A stretch of DNA of 64,000 bases from Bradyrhizobium sp. 195 (GTDB lineage Bacteria > Pseudomonadota > Alphaproteobacteria > Rhizobiales > Xanthobacteraceae): contig NZ_CP082161.1 of NCBI RefSeq assembly GCF_023101665.1, positions 6,324,001 through 6,388,000 of the forward strand. The letters run 5' to 3'. Positions 1 to 8,324 of the stretch are shown here, one piece after another; position 1 is the stretch's first letter, and every line of letters begins with the position of its first letter. The notes beneath the pieces were generated by a model that was not told where the DNA came from, ran no database searches, and worked only from the letters and a program-made list of their open reading frames with translations. The translations under genes were made by a program, and so were the position numbers.

Positions 1-95
1 TTCCACATCGCAAGCGTCATGGCATTGCGCACGTGGGGACGGTTGATCGTCACCGACGCGACGCGACCGTCAAGAGTGCAACTGATGTCCGACAC
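1..95 (-). CDS. Enoyl-CoA hydratase/isomerase, N-terminal part only
   Basis: The minus strand reads from a GTG at 95-93 into a crotonase-like N-terminus: MSDISCTLDG, then RVASVTINRP and HVRNAM. The pattern V-x-T-I-N-R-P-x-x-x-N-A-M is the first beta-strand and turn of enoyl-CoA hydratases. A GAGGG sequence lies just upstream of the GTG. The gene runs off the left edge, so the oxyanion-hole and catalytic residues cannot be checked. It is the last visible gene of the leftward livGFHM-adh-thioesterase-coxG operon, which fits a hydration or isomerisation step on an acyl-CoA. Confidence 0.7.
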   Translation of the reverse strand, partial: MSDISCTLDGRVASVTINRPHVRNAMTLAMW

Positions 96-128
96 GGCAG
101 TCCCTCACATTCAGGCTTCTGTCCGACG

Positions 129-593
129 TCACGCGTGGTCGGCGGCGGCGCTCTGCTTCTCGACTTGCCCGCGAAATTCGTCGAAGAACTGCGCGGCAAG
201 CTTCTTCGCGGTCGAATCGATCAATCGCGCGCCGAGCTGGGCGAGCTTCCCTCCGACCTTGGCCTCCGTATAGTACGACAGCGCAGTACCTTCGGGCATG
301 TCCTCAAGCTGAACTTTGGCGGAGCCGGCGGCGAAGCCGGCGATGCCACCCTGCCCTTCCCCGGATATGCTGTAACCGACCATCGGCTGGATATCCGACA
401 AGCGGACCTTGCCCTTGAACTTCGCCTTGATCGGCCCAACCTTGATGACCGCAGTGGCGATGAACTCGTCATCTGCGGTCCGATCGAGCTCCTCGCAGCC
501 GGGAATGCAGGCCTTTAGGATGAGGGGGTCGTTGAGGGCGTGCCACACCTGCTCTCGCGACGCCCTCAGCTCAATCTTTCCGAACATGTCCAT
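129..593 (-). CDS. CoxG-like SRPBCC protein (carbon monoxide dehydrogenase subunit G family)
   Basis: The 154-residue product starts MDMFGKIEL and has the CoxG pattern: a V-W-x-x-L-N-D-P segment near residue 20, IPGCEEL near 32, GPIKAKFKGKV near 55 and a glycine-rich GEGQGGIAGFAAG stretch near 80. Members of this START/Bet v1-like family anchor or mature molybdenum hydroxylases, or bind hydrophobic ligands. No hydroxylase subunits are visible here, so a role with the neighbouring acyl-CoA genes is only a guess. A GGGAG lies about 8 bases before the ATG. The gene follows the thioesterase by 15 bases in the same operon. Confidence 0.85.
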   Translation of the reverse strand: MDMFGKIELRASREQVWHALNDPLILKACIPGCEELDRTADDEFIATAVIKVGPIKAKFKGKVRLSDIQPMVGYSISGEGQGGIAGFAAGSAKVQLEDMPEGTALSYYTEAKVGGKLAQLGARLIDSTAKKLAAQFFDEFRGQVEKQSAAADHA

Positions 594-608
594 GGAGGTA
601 TCTCCCGC

Positions 609-1067
609 TCAGGCCGCAACGGTGTGGCCGCGCACGTGAAGCGGCACGATGACTGACTTTAATCGCTCGGGCAGCGGTACCGGCCGGTTCGATGCACGAT
701 CGACATAAACATGGACGAAGTATCCCTGCGCGCACGCCTCATCCTCGTCGTCCCTGAACAGGCCGATCTCATAGGTGATGCTGGTGCGGCCTTGTCGCCC
801 GATGCGCAAGCCCGCGTGCACGATCGACGGATAAGCGATTTCCTTGAAGTATCGGCATTTTGTTTCGGCGACCAGGCCGATCACCTGACTCTGTCGCACG
901 TTGAGAAAGCCGGTCTCAATCAGATATTGGCAGACCGCGGTATCGAAGAAGGAATAGTAGACCGCATTGTTGACGTGGCAATAGGCGTCGTTGTCCATCC
1001 AGCGCGTCGTTATCGCCCGGAAGTGCGCGTAATCGGCGCGGCAGTGTGGGCTGGCACGCTCTGTCAT
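609..1067 (-). CDS. Acyl-CoA thioesterase, 4-hydroxybenzoyl-CoA thioesterase/YbgC type
   Basis: The product is a 152-residue hot-dog fold protein. The segment TTRWMDNDAYCHVNNAVYYSFFD carries the catalytic Asp/Asn and the H-V-N-N-A-x-Y motif typical of the 4HBT family (established knowledge). It probably hydrolyses an acyl-CoA or aryl-CoA in the cytoplasm. Its ATG overlaps the stop of the upstream alcohol dehydrogenase gene by 4 bases (ATGA), which suggests translational coupling. The substrate cannot be told from sequence. Confidence 0.88.
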   Translation of the reverse strand: MTERASPHCRADYAHFRAITTRWMDNDAYCHVNNAVYYSFFDTAVCQYLIETGFLNVRQSQVIGLVAETKCRYFKEIAYPSIVHAGLRIGRQGRTSITYEIGLFRDDEDEACAQGYFVHVYVDRASNRPVPLPERLKSVIVPLHVRGHTVAA

Positions 1068-2233
1068 AGCGCCTCGCTGTAGATAGCGCGCGCGTCGTCC
1101 AGCGATACCTCACGCGGGTTGTTGATGAGCAGCCGCTGCTGCTTCATCGCGTCCTCCGCGAGTTGAGGCAGATGATTGTGTGAAATGCCGACGTCGCGCA
1201 GCCGCGTGGGCAGTCCGAGCGACACTGGCAGGTTAGACAGATAGTCGATGAGCGCAGCGCTTAGGTCCTGCGCGCCGCCCTTCCGGCTGGGAAGCAGGAC
1301 CTGGGCGATCTCGGCATAGAGGGGCTGGGCCGCAGTCGCATTGAACCGCAACACGCCCGGAAGAACGAGCGAATTGGACAGGCCATGTGGGACGTGGAAA
1401 CGGGCGCCGACCGGATAGGCCAAGGCATGCACGGCTGCGACGGGCGCATTCGCAAAGGCCATTCCTGCCAGCATCGAGCCGAGCAGCATGGCCTGGCGCG
1501 CCTCGCGATTGTTGCCGTTGGTGCAGGCCGCATGAATGTTGCTGCCCAGCAATCGCAGGGCCTCGCGCGCCAGGCAGTCAGAAACCGGGTTCTTCAGTCG
1601 TTTCGAGGTGTAGGCCTCGATCGCGTGCACCATCGCATCGATACCGGTGGCGGCCGTTACCGCCGGCGGCAGACCGAGCGTGAGATCGGCATCGAGCACG
1701 GCCCAATCCGGTAGCAACACCGGCGAGACCACACCCTTCTTTTCGTTTTCACCGGTTGTGACGATCGAGATCGGCGTCACCTCCGAGCCCGTGCCGGCCG
1801 TTGTCGGTGCGAGGATCAGCGGCAAGCGCGGCCCCTTGGCAAGTCCCACGCCATAGATGTCCGAAAGCTGCTCTTTGCCGACGGCAAGAAGAGCCACCAG
1901 CTTTGCGGTATCCATTGAACTTCCGCCACCAATGGACACGATGCCATCGACCTTGGCCGCCACCGCCTGCTGCACCCCGGCCATGATCACGTGCTCCGGA
2001 GGATCCGCCTTGACGTCGGTAAAAAGCGTCACGGCAATGCCCGCGCGTTTCAGTCCGTCGAGGCCGGGCTGCAGCAGCCCGGCAGCCGCGACGCCGGGAT
2101 CAGAGATCAGCAGCACCGAACGGCAGCCGAGATCACGCGCCAGCTCGCCGATGCGAGCTGAACTTCCCGGCTCGACCAGCGAAGACTTTGTCGATTGAAA
2201 CGTGAAGCCGTGCACGTGGGTAGTTCCCTTCAA
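1064..2233 (-). CDS. Iron-containing alcohol dehydrogenase
   Basis: The 389-residue product belongs to the group III (iron-dependent) alcohol dehydrogenase / maleylacetate reductase superfamily. It shows the NAD(P)-binding GGGSSMDTAK near residue 100, TTAGTGSE near 143, and the metal-site segments GIDAMVHAIEAYTS and VHALAYPVGARFHVPHG with the expected Asp and His ligands. It reduces an aldehyde or oxidises an alcohol using NAD(P). The open frame begins with TTG at 2233; an in-frame GTG at 2215, just before HGFTFQST, is an alternative start. The gene lies 21 bases after livM in the liv operon. Confidence 0.88.
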   Translation of the reverse strand: MKGTTHVHGFTFQSTKSSLVEPGSSARIGELARDLGCRSVLLISDPGVAAAGLLQPGLDGLKRAGIAVTLFTDVKADPPEHVIMAGVQQAVAAKVDGIVSIGGGSSMDTAKLVALLAVGKEQLSDIYGVGLAKGPRLPLILAPTTAGTGSEVTPISIVTTGENEKKGVVSPVLLPDWAVLDADLTLGLPPAVTAATGIDAMVHAIEAYTSKRLKNPVSDCLAREALRLLGSNIHAACTNGNNREARQAMLLGSMLAGMAFANAPVAAVHALAYPVGARFHVPHGLSNSLVLPGVLRFNATAAQPLYAEIAQVLLPSRKGGAQDLSAALIDYLSNLPVSLGLPTRLRDVGISHNHLPQLAEDAMKQQRLLINNPREVSLDDARAIYSEAL

Positions 2234-2254
2234 TATCTCACTTTCATAACTGAA

Positions 2255-3274
2255 CTACTTTTGCAGCAGCGTGTCAACCTGTTTGGTGACCGCGGCGGCT
2301 TGCGCGTTCCGAACATGCTGCTTCGTCCGGTCAACAATCTCGCCGACGATTCCCTTGCGGAACGCCAGCACGCACAGCATGAAGATGGCACCGATCACGA
2401 TCGGAATTTTGGTCGACAAATCGATCGTTACTCCCATGATGTTGACCACTCCGAAGTCGGCCAGATAGCCCTCCAGCGCCACAATGAAAGTGGCGCCGAC
2501 GATCGGGCCGACAGCCGTGCCGAGGCCGCCGAGCAGGCACATCAGAATGACGTTGCCGGATTGGGTCCAATGCGCATCGGGCAAAGATGCAAGGCCAAGG
2601 GTCTGAGCCTTCAGTCCGCCGGCAAGAGCCGCGACCGACGCCGAGATCACGAAGGCCATGAGCTTGTAGCCGCGGCAATCGTAGCCGAGCGACATCGCGC
2701 GCGGCTCGTTGTCCCGGATCGCAAGCAGCACCTGCCCGAACGGTGCCTCCATCAACCGCTGCAATCCCCATATGGCACCAGCGACCGAGACCAACACGAA
2801 ACCATACATCGCGAGATCATTGTCGAGCGGGATTAGTCCAAACAGCCGCCCGCGAGGAATCCGCTGCAATCCGTCCTCGGCCCCGGTGAAGGGCGCCTGC
2901 AGACAGAAGAAATAGACCATCTGCGCCAGCGCAAGGGTGACCATGGCGAAATAGATGCCCTGGCGGCGGATCGCCATCCCACCCATGATAAAGCCGAGCG
3001 ACGCTCCGACAAGCACGGCCAATCCGAGCGCAAATTCCGGCGTCATCCCCCAGACTTTGAGCGCGTGTCCAGCGACATAAGCGCCCAGGCCGAAGAAGGC
3101 GGCATGGCCGATCGACAATAGCCCAACATTGCCAGTGAAGAAATTGAAGGAGCAAGCGAACAGCGCAAACGCGAGACACTTCGTCAGGAACAGCGGATAG
3201 AGCCCGCCGAGCGGCGCGGCCACGCCGACCGTAACGATTGCAAGGAGGATCGCGGTGGAAGTACGCATCTTCAT
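2255..3274 (-). CDS. livM: Branched-chain-type ABC transporter permease LivM
   Basis: The 339-residue membrane protein starts MKMRTSTAILLAIVT at 3274, where the ATG overlaps the livH stop (ATGA). The open frame continues upstream through livH, but that part is out-of-frame read-through. About eight hydrophobic segments and the LivM signature near NVGLLSIGHAAFFGLGAYVAG are visible. It forms one half of the inner-membrane channel with LivH. The low-complexity C-terminus (VTKQVDTLLQK) lies just before the alcohol dehydrogenase gene. The likely substrate is a carboxylic or amino acid fed to the nearby acyl-CoA enzymes. Confidence 0.92.
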   Translation of the reverse strand: MKMRTSTAILLAIVTVGVAAPLGGLYPLFLTKCLAFALFACSFNFFTGNVGLLSIGHAAFFGLGAYVAGHALKVWGMTPEFALGLAVLVGASLGFIMGGMAIRRQGIYFAMVTLALAQMVYFFCLQAPFTGAEDGLQRIPRGRLFGLIPLDNDLAMYGFVLVSVAGAIWGLQRLMEAPFGQVLLAIRDNEPRAMSLGYDCRGYKLMAFVISASVAALAGGLKAQTLGLASLPDAHWTQSGNVILMCLLGGLGTAVGPIVGATFIVALEGYLADFGVVNIMGVTIDLSTKIPIVIGAIFMLCVLAFRKGIVGEIVDRTKQHVRNAQAAAVTKQVDTLLQK

Positions 3275-4149
3275 GCCTCCCGTCCCATCAGGCCCGCGGG
3301 CCGGATCAACAGGATCGCCGCCATGGCAATGAAAACAACAGTTGAGGAAACTTCCGGGTAGATCACTTTTGAAAGTCCTTCCAAGACGCCGAGCGCTAGG
3401 CCTGCGAGGATGGCACCAGATAGAGAGCCTAACCCGCCGATCACCACGACCGCGAAGGTGACGATGAGAAGATTTGAGCCCATCGCCGGTTGAACCTGAT
3501 AGAGCGGCGCTGCGAGCACACCAGCGAAGGCCGCGAGAGCCGCGCCAAGCGCATAGGTCATCGTGATCATGACCGGAACGTTGATCCCGAGAGCCTGAAC
3601 CAGCCTCGGGTTCTCGGTGCCTGCTCGCAAATAGGAGCCGAGCTTGGTCTTCTCGATCAGCAGCCAGATGCCACCGCACATCGCAAGCGACGCCAGGACG
3701 ATCCATAGCCGGTAGACCGGCAGTCGCATGAAGCCGATGTCGACAACGCCTCTCAGGGCTGCCGGCACCGGATACGGTCGGCCAGCAGCGCCATAGATGT
3801 CGCGGAAGATGCCCTCGAGAAAGATCGCGAGCCCGAACGTGAACAACAGGCTATAGAGATGATCGACCCCAGCCAGCCTGCGCAGGAATAGCCGCTCGAT
3901 GGCAGCACCGATCACTCCGACGCCAATTGGCGCGATGACCAGGGACCACCAATAATCGACTCCAAATATCTGCAACAGCAGATAGCCGCCGAAAGCACCC
4001 AGCATATAGAGTGCCCCGTGCGCGAAATTGATCACATTCAAGAGGCCGAAGATGATTGCGAGCCCAAGGCTCAGCATCGCGTAGAAGCAACCGTTGACCA
4101 GCCCAATCGTAATCTGACCGAGCAGGACTTGGAGCGGGATATCGAACAT
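3271..4149 (-). CDS. livH: Branched-chain-type ABC transporter permease LivH
   Basis: The product is a 292-residue multi-pass permease. It contains the LivH signature NVINFAHGALYMLGAFGGYL near residue 45 and the EAA-like region near the C-terminus. The ATG at 4149 (MFDIPLQVLLGQ) is preferred to an in-frame GTG at 4158, because an AGAGGTGG sequence precedes it. It pairs with LivM and lies between livF and livM with very short spacing. Confidence 0.92.
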   Translation of the reverse strand: MFDIPLQVLLGQITIGLVNGCFYAMLSLGLAIIFGLLNVINFAHGALYMLGAFGGYLLLQIFGVDYWWSLVIAPIGVGVIGAAIERLFLRRLAGVDHLYSLLFTFGLAIFLEGIFRDIYGAAGRPYPVPAALRGVVDIGFMRLPVYRLWIVLASLAMCGGIWLLIEKTKLGSYLRAGTENPRLVQALGINVPVMITMTYALGAALAAFAGVLAAPLYQVQPAMGSNLLIVTFAVVVIGGLGSLSGAILAGLALGVLEGLSKVIYPEVSSTVVFIAMAAILLIRPAGLMGREA

Positions 4150-4160
4150 TGCGACCACCT

Positions 4161-4886
4161 CTAGATACCAAGGACGCGATCGACAGCGGCGGCGTTGCCG
4201 TCGAGTTCGTCACGGGTTAGCTGCATGACGACCTCGCCGCGCTCGACGACGAGAAAACGATCGGCCAGCGGCTGGGCAAAGTACTTGTTCTGCTCGACCA
4301 GCAGGACTGTGTAGCCGAGGCTTTTCAGCCTGATGACCAGATCGAACAATCTGTCCACGATAACCGGCGCTAAGCCTTCGGAGATCTCGTCGAGCAGCAG
4401 AATGCGCGCCCCGCTACGCAGGATCCGAGCAATGGCCAGCATCTGTTGCTCGCCACCAGACAATCGCGTCCCCTGAGCGCGACGACGCTCGGCGAGGTTT
4501 GGCAGCAATTCGTAAATTTGTTCGACCGACATGCCTCCGTCGCGCTGCTTCGGTGGCAGCATGAGATTTTCTTCACAAGACAAGCTGGAAAAGATGCCGC
4601 GCTCTTCGGGGCAGTAGCCGATGCCGAGTCGCGCCACGAGGTGTGGCTTCATCCCGATCGCCTCACGCTGATACACCGTGATGGATCCGGCGCGGCGGTC
4701 CACCAGACCGACGATGGCGCGCAAGGTCGTCGTCCGTCCGCTACCGTTGCGGCCGAGCAGCGCGACGATCTCGCCCTGCCCGAGCGACAGGTTCATGCCA
4801 TGCAGGATGTGGGATTCGCCGTACCAAGCGTGCAGGTTATGCACACTCAGCGCAGCGACATGCGGCTCAAGGAGCTCGGCGGTCAT
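4161..4886 (-). CDS. livF: Branched-chain-type ABC transporter ATPase LivF
   Basis: The 241-residue ATPase has a signature LSGGEQQMLAIAR, Walker B ILLLDEISEGLAP and a His-switch-like region ending VEQNKYFAQPLADR. The Walker A reads GRNGSGRTTT, with Arg where Lys is usual; this substitution also occurs in some LivF proteins, so it need not be inactivating. It pairs with LivG to power transport. Its start overlaps the livG stop by 4 bases (ATGA). Confidence 0.93.
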   Translation of the reverse strand: MTAELLEPHVAALSVHNLHAWYGESHILHGMNLSLGQGEIVALLGRNGSGRTTTLRAIVGLVDRRAGSITVYQREAIGMKPHLVARLGIGYCPEERGIFSSLSCEENLMLPPKQRDGGMSVEQIYELLPNLAERRRAQGTRLSGGEQQMLAIARILRSGARILLLDEISEGLAPVIVDRLFDLVIRLKSLGYTVLLVEQNKYFAQPLADRFLVVERGEVVMQLTRDELDGNAAAVDRVLGI

Positions 4887-5713
4887 GATGCGCGCGCCCC
4901 CGACTGCGAGCGGTCGCCTCGATGCTTGGACCCGAGATAGGCTTCTACCACCTCCGGATTCGCGGCTATCTCCTGATAGGCGCCTTCAGCGATGATCTCA
5001 CCTCGCCGCAGCACTGTGATGGTATCGGCAATCTGGGCGACCATTTTCATGTTATGCTCGACCATCACAACGGTGCGGCCCTGTGCCGCGCGGCGGATCA
5101 GATCGGTCACCCGATCGACGTCCTCATGTCCGAGCCCCTGGGTTGGCTCGTCCAGCAACATGACTTTCGGATCGGCCGCGAGGGTCGTCGCAATTTCGAG
5201 CGCCCGTTTTCGACCATATGGCAGATCGCCGGCGCGCTCCCGCGCATAGCTCTCAAGCCCCACTTGCCCAAGCAGCCCTGAAATCCTGTCTTCGCCGAAT
5301 GTCGCAGCCTTATTGCCGGCCCAGAAGCGCAGTGCAGACAGCATGGGTCGTTGCAGCGCCAGCCTGATGTTGTCGGCCACCGAGAGATTGGCGAACACAG
5401 CCGAAATTTGGAACGAACGCACGAGGCCGCGCGCAGCAAGCTGATCGGGTCGCAAGGCGGTGACGTCCTCGGACTCGAAGCTGATCCGCCCCGAAGAGAG
5501 CGGAAGGAAGCGCGTCAACAGATTGAACACGGTGGTTTTGCCCGCACCGTTTGGTCCGATCAAGGCGTGAATGCTGCCGCGCTTTATCTTCAGGTTGACG
5601 CCTGCGACCGCGACGAACCCACGAAACTCTTTTCGCAAGCTCTGTGCTTCGAGAACGCAATCATTCGGCGCAGCACGACTGCGCTCGGCCTGGCTCATCC
5701 CGCGCTTCCTCAT
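4883..5713 (-). CDS. livG: Branched-chain-type ABC transporter ATPase LivG
   Basis: The 276-residue ATPase has Walker A GPNGAGKTT near residue 52, a diverged signature LPYGRKRALEIATTLA, Walker B VMLLDEPTQGLGHED and the switch segment MVEHNMKMV. It is the first gene of the leftward operon. The ATG at 5713 is used here, but ATG at 5698 (MSQAERSR) has a better-spaced AGGA and may be the true start. Promoter elements lie in the divergent gap with the binding-protein gene. Confidence 0.92.
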   Translation of the reverse strand: MRKRGMSQAERSRAAPNDCVLEAQSLRKEFRGFVAVAGVNLKIKRGSIHALIGPNGAGKTTVFNLLTRFLPLSSGRISFESEDVTALRPDQLAARGLVRSFQISAVFANLSVADNIRLALQRPMLSALRFWAGNKAATFGEDRISGLLGQVGLESYARERAGDLPYGRKRALEIATTLAADPKVMLLDEPTQGLGHEDVDRVTDLIRRAAQGRTVVMVEHNMKMVAQIADTITVLRRGEIIAEGAYQEIAANPEVVEAYLGSKHRGDRSQSGARAS

Positions 5714-5763
5714 CTGATTTCTCGTGATCCAAGCGGCGCGACATCACGCGGCGTCGAGGTCAC

Positions 5764-5804
5764 TTGACAGAACCATAACAAATTAGTCTAGTTATGCAAG
5801 TCAA
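5764..5804. promoter_or_regulatory. Overlapping divergent promoters and palindrome between livG and the binding-protein gene
   Basis: On the minus strand TTGACT (5804-5799) and TGTTAT (5780-5775) are 18 bases apart and point at livG. On the plus strand TTGACA (5764-5769) and TCTAGT (5787-5792) are 17 bases apart and point at the binding-protein gene. An inverted repeat CATAAC (5774-5779) / GTTATG (5791-5796) with an 11-base spacer overlaps both -10 elements, so one bound regulator could control both directions. Assignment is by eye. Confidence 0.45.
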
Positions 5805-5855
5805 AAGTCAAGAGCGCTTTCGGGGCATCTCCGAAGGCCAAGCAGGGAGGGAGCA

Positions 5856-7067
5856 ATGAGAGTGATTTTTCGGTTCAGCTTGGGCGTGACATTGGCGCTA
5901 GGGGCGGCGGCCCCAGCCCTTGCACAAAACACTGGGCTTTCCGACGGAGTCGTCAAAATCGGTGTCCTGACCGATATGTCCGGCCAATTCTCGCACGAGT
6001 CAGGCGAAGGCTCCGTCACTGCCGTGAAGATGGCTGTCGAGGATTTCGGCGGCAGCGTGCTCGGCAAGCCGATCGAGGTCGTTGCGGCCGATCATCAGAA
6101 CCGCAACGAGGTCGCGATCGCCAAGGCGCGGGAATGGTACGACGTCGACAAGGTCGACATGATCGCCAACCTGATCAACTCCTCCATCGCGCTGGCGGTC
6201 ACCAATGTCGCAAAGGAGAAGGGACGGATCGCGATCGTCAACGGCTCCGGCACGTCACGGTTGACGGGCGATTCCTGCACCCCCAACAGTATCCACTATG
6301 CTTACGACACGTATGCGCTTGCGCAGGGCACAGGTAAGGCGCTGATCAAGGAAGGCCTGAAATCATGGTACTTCCTGACCGCCGACTACGCCTTCGGGCA
6401 TGCCCTCGAGGCCGACACCAGTGCCGTCGTCAAGGCCAACGGCGGCAATATCGCAGGAACGGTACGCTATCCGATCGACACCAACGACCATGCGGCGTTC
6501 CTGCTCCAGGCCCAGGCATCGAAAGCAAACGTCGTCGCGATCGCAGGCTCAGGTACGGTCTTCATCAACGCGCTGAAATCGGCAAGGGAGTTCGGTGTCA
6601 CGCAGACGCTGGCCGGCTTGCTGGTCTGGATCACCGATATCCACTCGATGGGCTTGCGGTCCGCGCAGGGTCTGGTGTTGACCAATGCATTCTATTGGGA
6701 TCGTGACGAGGAGACGAGAGCCTTTGCGAAGCGCTTTTTCGCCAAGATGAAGCGCATGCCGCATATGGGCGACGCCGGCGACTATTCATCGACCATGCAC
6801 TACCTCAATGCCATCAAGGCTGCCGGCACCGACGACGCCAAGACGGTGATGGCGAAGATGCGCGAAATCCCGGTCAACGACTTCTTCGCCAAGAATGGAC
6901 GCATCCGGGAAGACGGCCGCTTCGTCCACGACATGTACGTCTATGAGGTGAAGAAGCCCGAAGAATCCAAGTATGACTGGGACTATTACAAGCTGCGGGC
7001 AGTGATCCCGGGAGACGAAGCCTTCCGGCCACTTTCCGAAAGCAAATGTCCGCTGATCCAGAAGTAG
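5856..7067 (+). CDS. Branched-chain-type ABC transporter substrate-binding protein
   Basis: The 403-residue protein begins with a signal peptide (MRVIFRFSLGVTLALGAAAP, then ALA before QNTG). The mature part opens with DGVVKIGVLTDMSGQFS, typical of type I periplasmic binding proteins of the LIV family. A GGAGGGAG sequence sits just before the ATG. It is transcribed away from livGFHM and should deliver the substrate to that transporter. The ligand is unknown; context suggests an aromatic or fatty carboxylate rather than leucine. A strong terminator follows. Confidence 0.92.
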   Translation: MRVIFRFSLGVTLALGAAAPALAQNTGLSDGVVKIGVLTDMSGQFSHESGEGSVTAVKMAVEDFGGSVLGKPIEVVAADHQNRNEVAIAKAREWYDVDKVDMIANLINSSIALAVTNVAKEKGRIAIVNGSGTSRLTGDSCTPNSIHYAYDTYALAQGTGKALIKEGLKSWYFLTADYAFGHALEADTSAVVKANGGNIAGTVRYPIDTNDHAAFLLQAQASKANVVAIAGSGTVFINALKSAREFGVTQTLAGLLVWITDIHSMGLRSAQGLVLTNAFYWDRDEETRAFAKRFFAKMKRMPHMGDAGDYSSTMHYLNAIKAAGTDDAKTVMAKMREIPVNDFFAKNGRIREDGRFVHDMYVYEVKKPEESKYDWDYYKLRAVIPGDEAFRPLSESKCPLIQK

Positions 7068-7083
7068 CTGGTTCTCCCAAACT

Positions 7084-8127
7084 TCAGCCGGGCAATGCCC
7101 GGCTGCTTTTTTTGCCGCCGTAGCGGTCTGGATTGTAACGCATGCGATATTGCATCGCGTGCGCCTGTACAGGATTCTTGCACTCGTTGCAGATCACGGT
7201 TGGCGTGAAATCGTGACCGCAATCGATGTGGGTCAGGATCAGCGGTGCCTTCCCGTTCGATCTCCATTTGTCGCCCCATGCCATCATGGTGACCAGGGGA
7301 CCATAAAGATCAAAGCCCATTGGCGTCAAAAGGTACTCGAAGCGATCCGGCCCGCTTTGGTACATCCTCTTCATGAAGATCCCGCGCTCGACGAGCCGGG
7401 TGAGTCGGTCGGACAGGATGTTCGGGGCGATACCTAGCTCGGACTGCAGTTTGTCAAACCGCCGCGCCCCGAAGAACGCTTCCCGAATGACCAGGAAGCT
7501 CCACCGGTCCCCGATGACCTGTAGAGCACGCGAAACCGAGCTTGGCCGCCCCCGATTGAACTGCTCATCATCGGACGACCGCCGCGAACGTTTGGATGGT
7601 TCGACGTTGACAAGCCCTGCCCCGGGGCCGTCGCGATAGGTGACGTGGCGCGCCGTCACCTTGTTCAGACAATGGGAGCAAGCAACGAAGGGCTTGCTCA
7701 CTTTGCCGCAATCGGCGTGCACCAGTTGCAGAGGTACGCCGTGGTTCTCGGAGAGCCATTTGTCCCCGAACTGCATGAGAGCCATGAAGGTCGGGTAGAA
7801 ATCGATACCCGAGCGGGTCAGGCGGTATTCGACCCAGCTCGACGTCTGGGAATACTCGATCCTTTTGAAAATCCCCTCGGACACCAGGCGCTGCAGCCGA
7901 TCCGTCAAGGTCGCCCTCGGTATCTGCAGCATCGAGCGGAATTCCTCGAATCGATGAGCGCCAAAAAATGCCTCTCGAATCACCAGGAAGGTCCACGCGT
8001 CCGAGAGGATGACCACCGTACGCGCAACCGAGCAATTCCGCTCCCGGAGGCCGGATGTTCCCGTGGGTTTGCTGGCGGGCCGAGTCTTTCGCGCGCTTGG
8101 GCTGCTGACGGGGTTCGTGCGAGCCAA
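7084..8127 (-). CDS. Transcriptional regulator with two HxlR domains and two zinc-ribbon-like segments
   Basis: One chain holds two similar units. Unit 1 (NCSVARTVVILSDAW to FGDKWL) and unit 2 (SSVSRALQVIGDRW to WGDKWR) are each an HxlR/MarR-like winged helix with the hallmark WxFLVIREAFFGAxRF. Each is followed by a Cys/His segment: HADCGKVSKPFVACSHC and HIDCGHDFTPTVICNEC. HxlR proteins normally bind DNA as dimers, so this chain may act as a built-in dimer (inference). The start is uncertain: TTG at 8127 has a CGGAG upstream and gives 347 residues, while TTG at 8226 would add 33. It is convergent with the binding-protein gene, and its 3' end overlaps that gene's terminator. Confidence 0.8.
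   Translation of the reverse strand: MARTNPVSSPSARKTRPASKPTGTSGLRERNCSVARTVVILSDAWTFLVIREAFFGAHRFEEFRSMLQIPRATLTDRLQRLVSEGIFKRIEYSQTSSWVEYRLTRSGIDFYPTFMALMQFGDKWLSENHGVPLQLVHADCGKVSKPFVACSHCLNKVTARHVTYRDGPGAGLVNVEPSKRSRRSSDDEQFNRGRPSSVSRALQVIGDRWSFLVIREAFFGARRFDKLQSELGIAPNILSDRLTRLVERGIFMKRMYQSGPDRFEYLLTPMGFDLYGPLVTMMAWGDKWRSNGKAPLILTHIDCGHDFTPTVICNECKNPVQAHAMQYRMRYNPDRYGGKKSSRALPG
7086..7113 (+). terminator. Rho-independent terminator after the binding-protein gene
   Basis: AGCCGGGC and GCCCGGCT form an 8-bp perfect stem around AAT (7086-7104), followed by GC and seven T residues. It lies 19 bases past the stop of the binding-protein gene and also forms the last codons of the convergent regulator gene. 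Confidence 0.85.
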
Positions 8128-8324
8128 ATAACACTCCGGCGCTGCAAAATCGGACTGGTCCTTCCGGCTCCAAGAGCAAATGCCTGGAGAACGACCGGAA
8201 AATGCGGACTGTTGCTCCAAAGACAACTAGACCACTGAATGCCAGTTCACAACTGCAGAATGCGGCCCACCCCTGATCGGCCCGGACCTGCCCTCGCTGA
8301 TGGCAGCCGGCTTCCCGGCAGAGC

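Noticed and set aside
5793..5798. TATGCA as the -10 of the binding-protein promoter
   Set aside because: It is 23 bases from the TTGACA, too far; TCTAGT at 17 bases is preferred.
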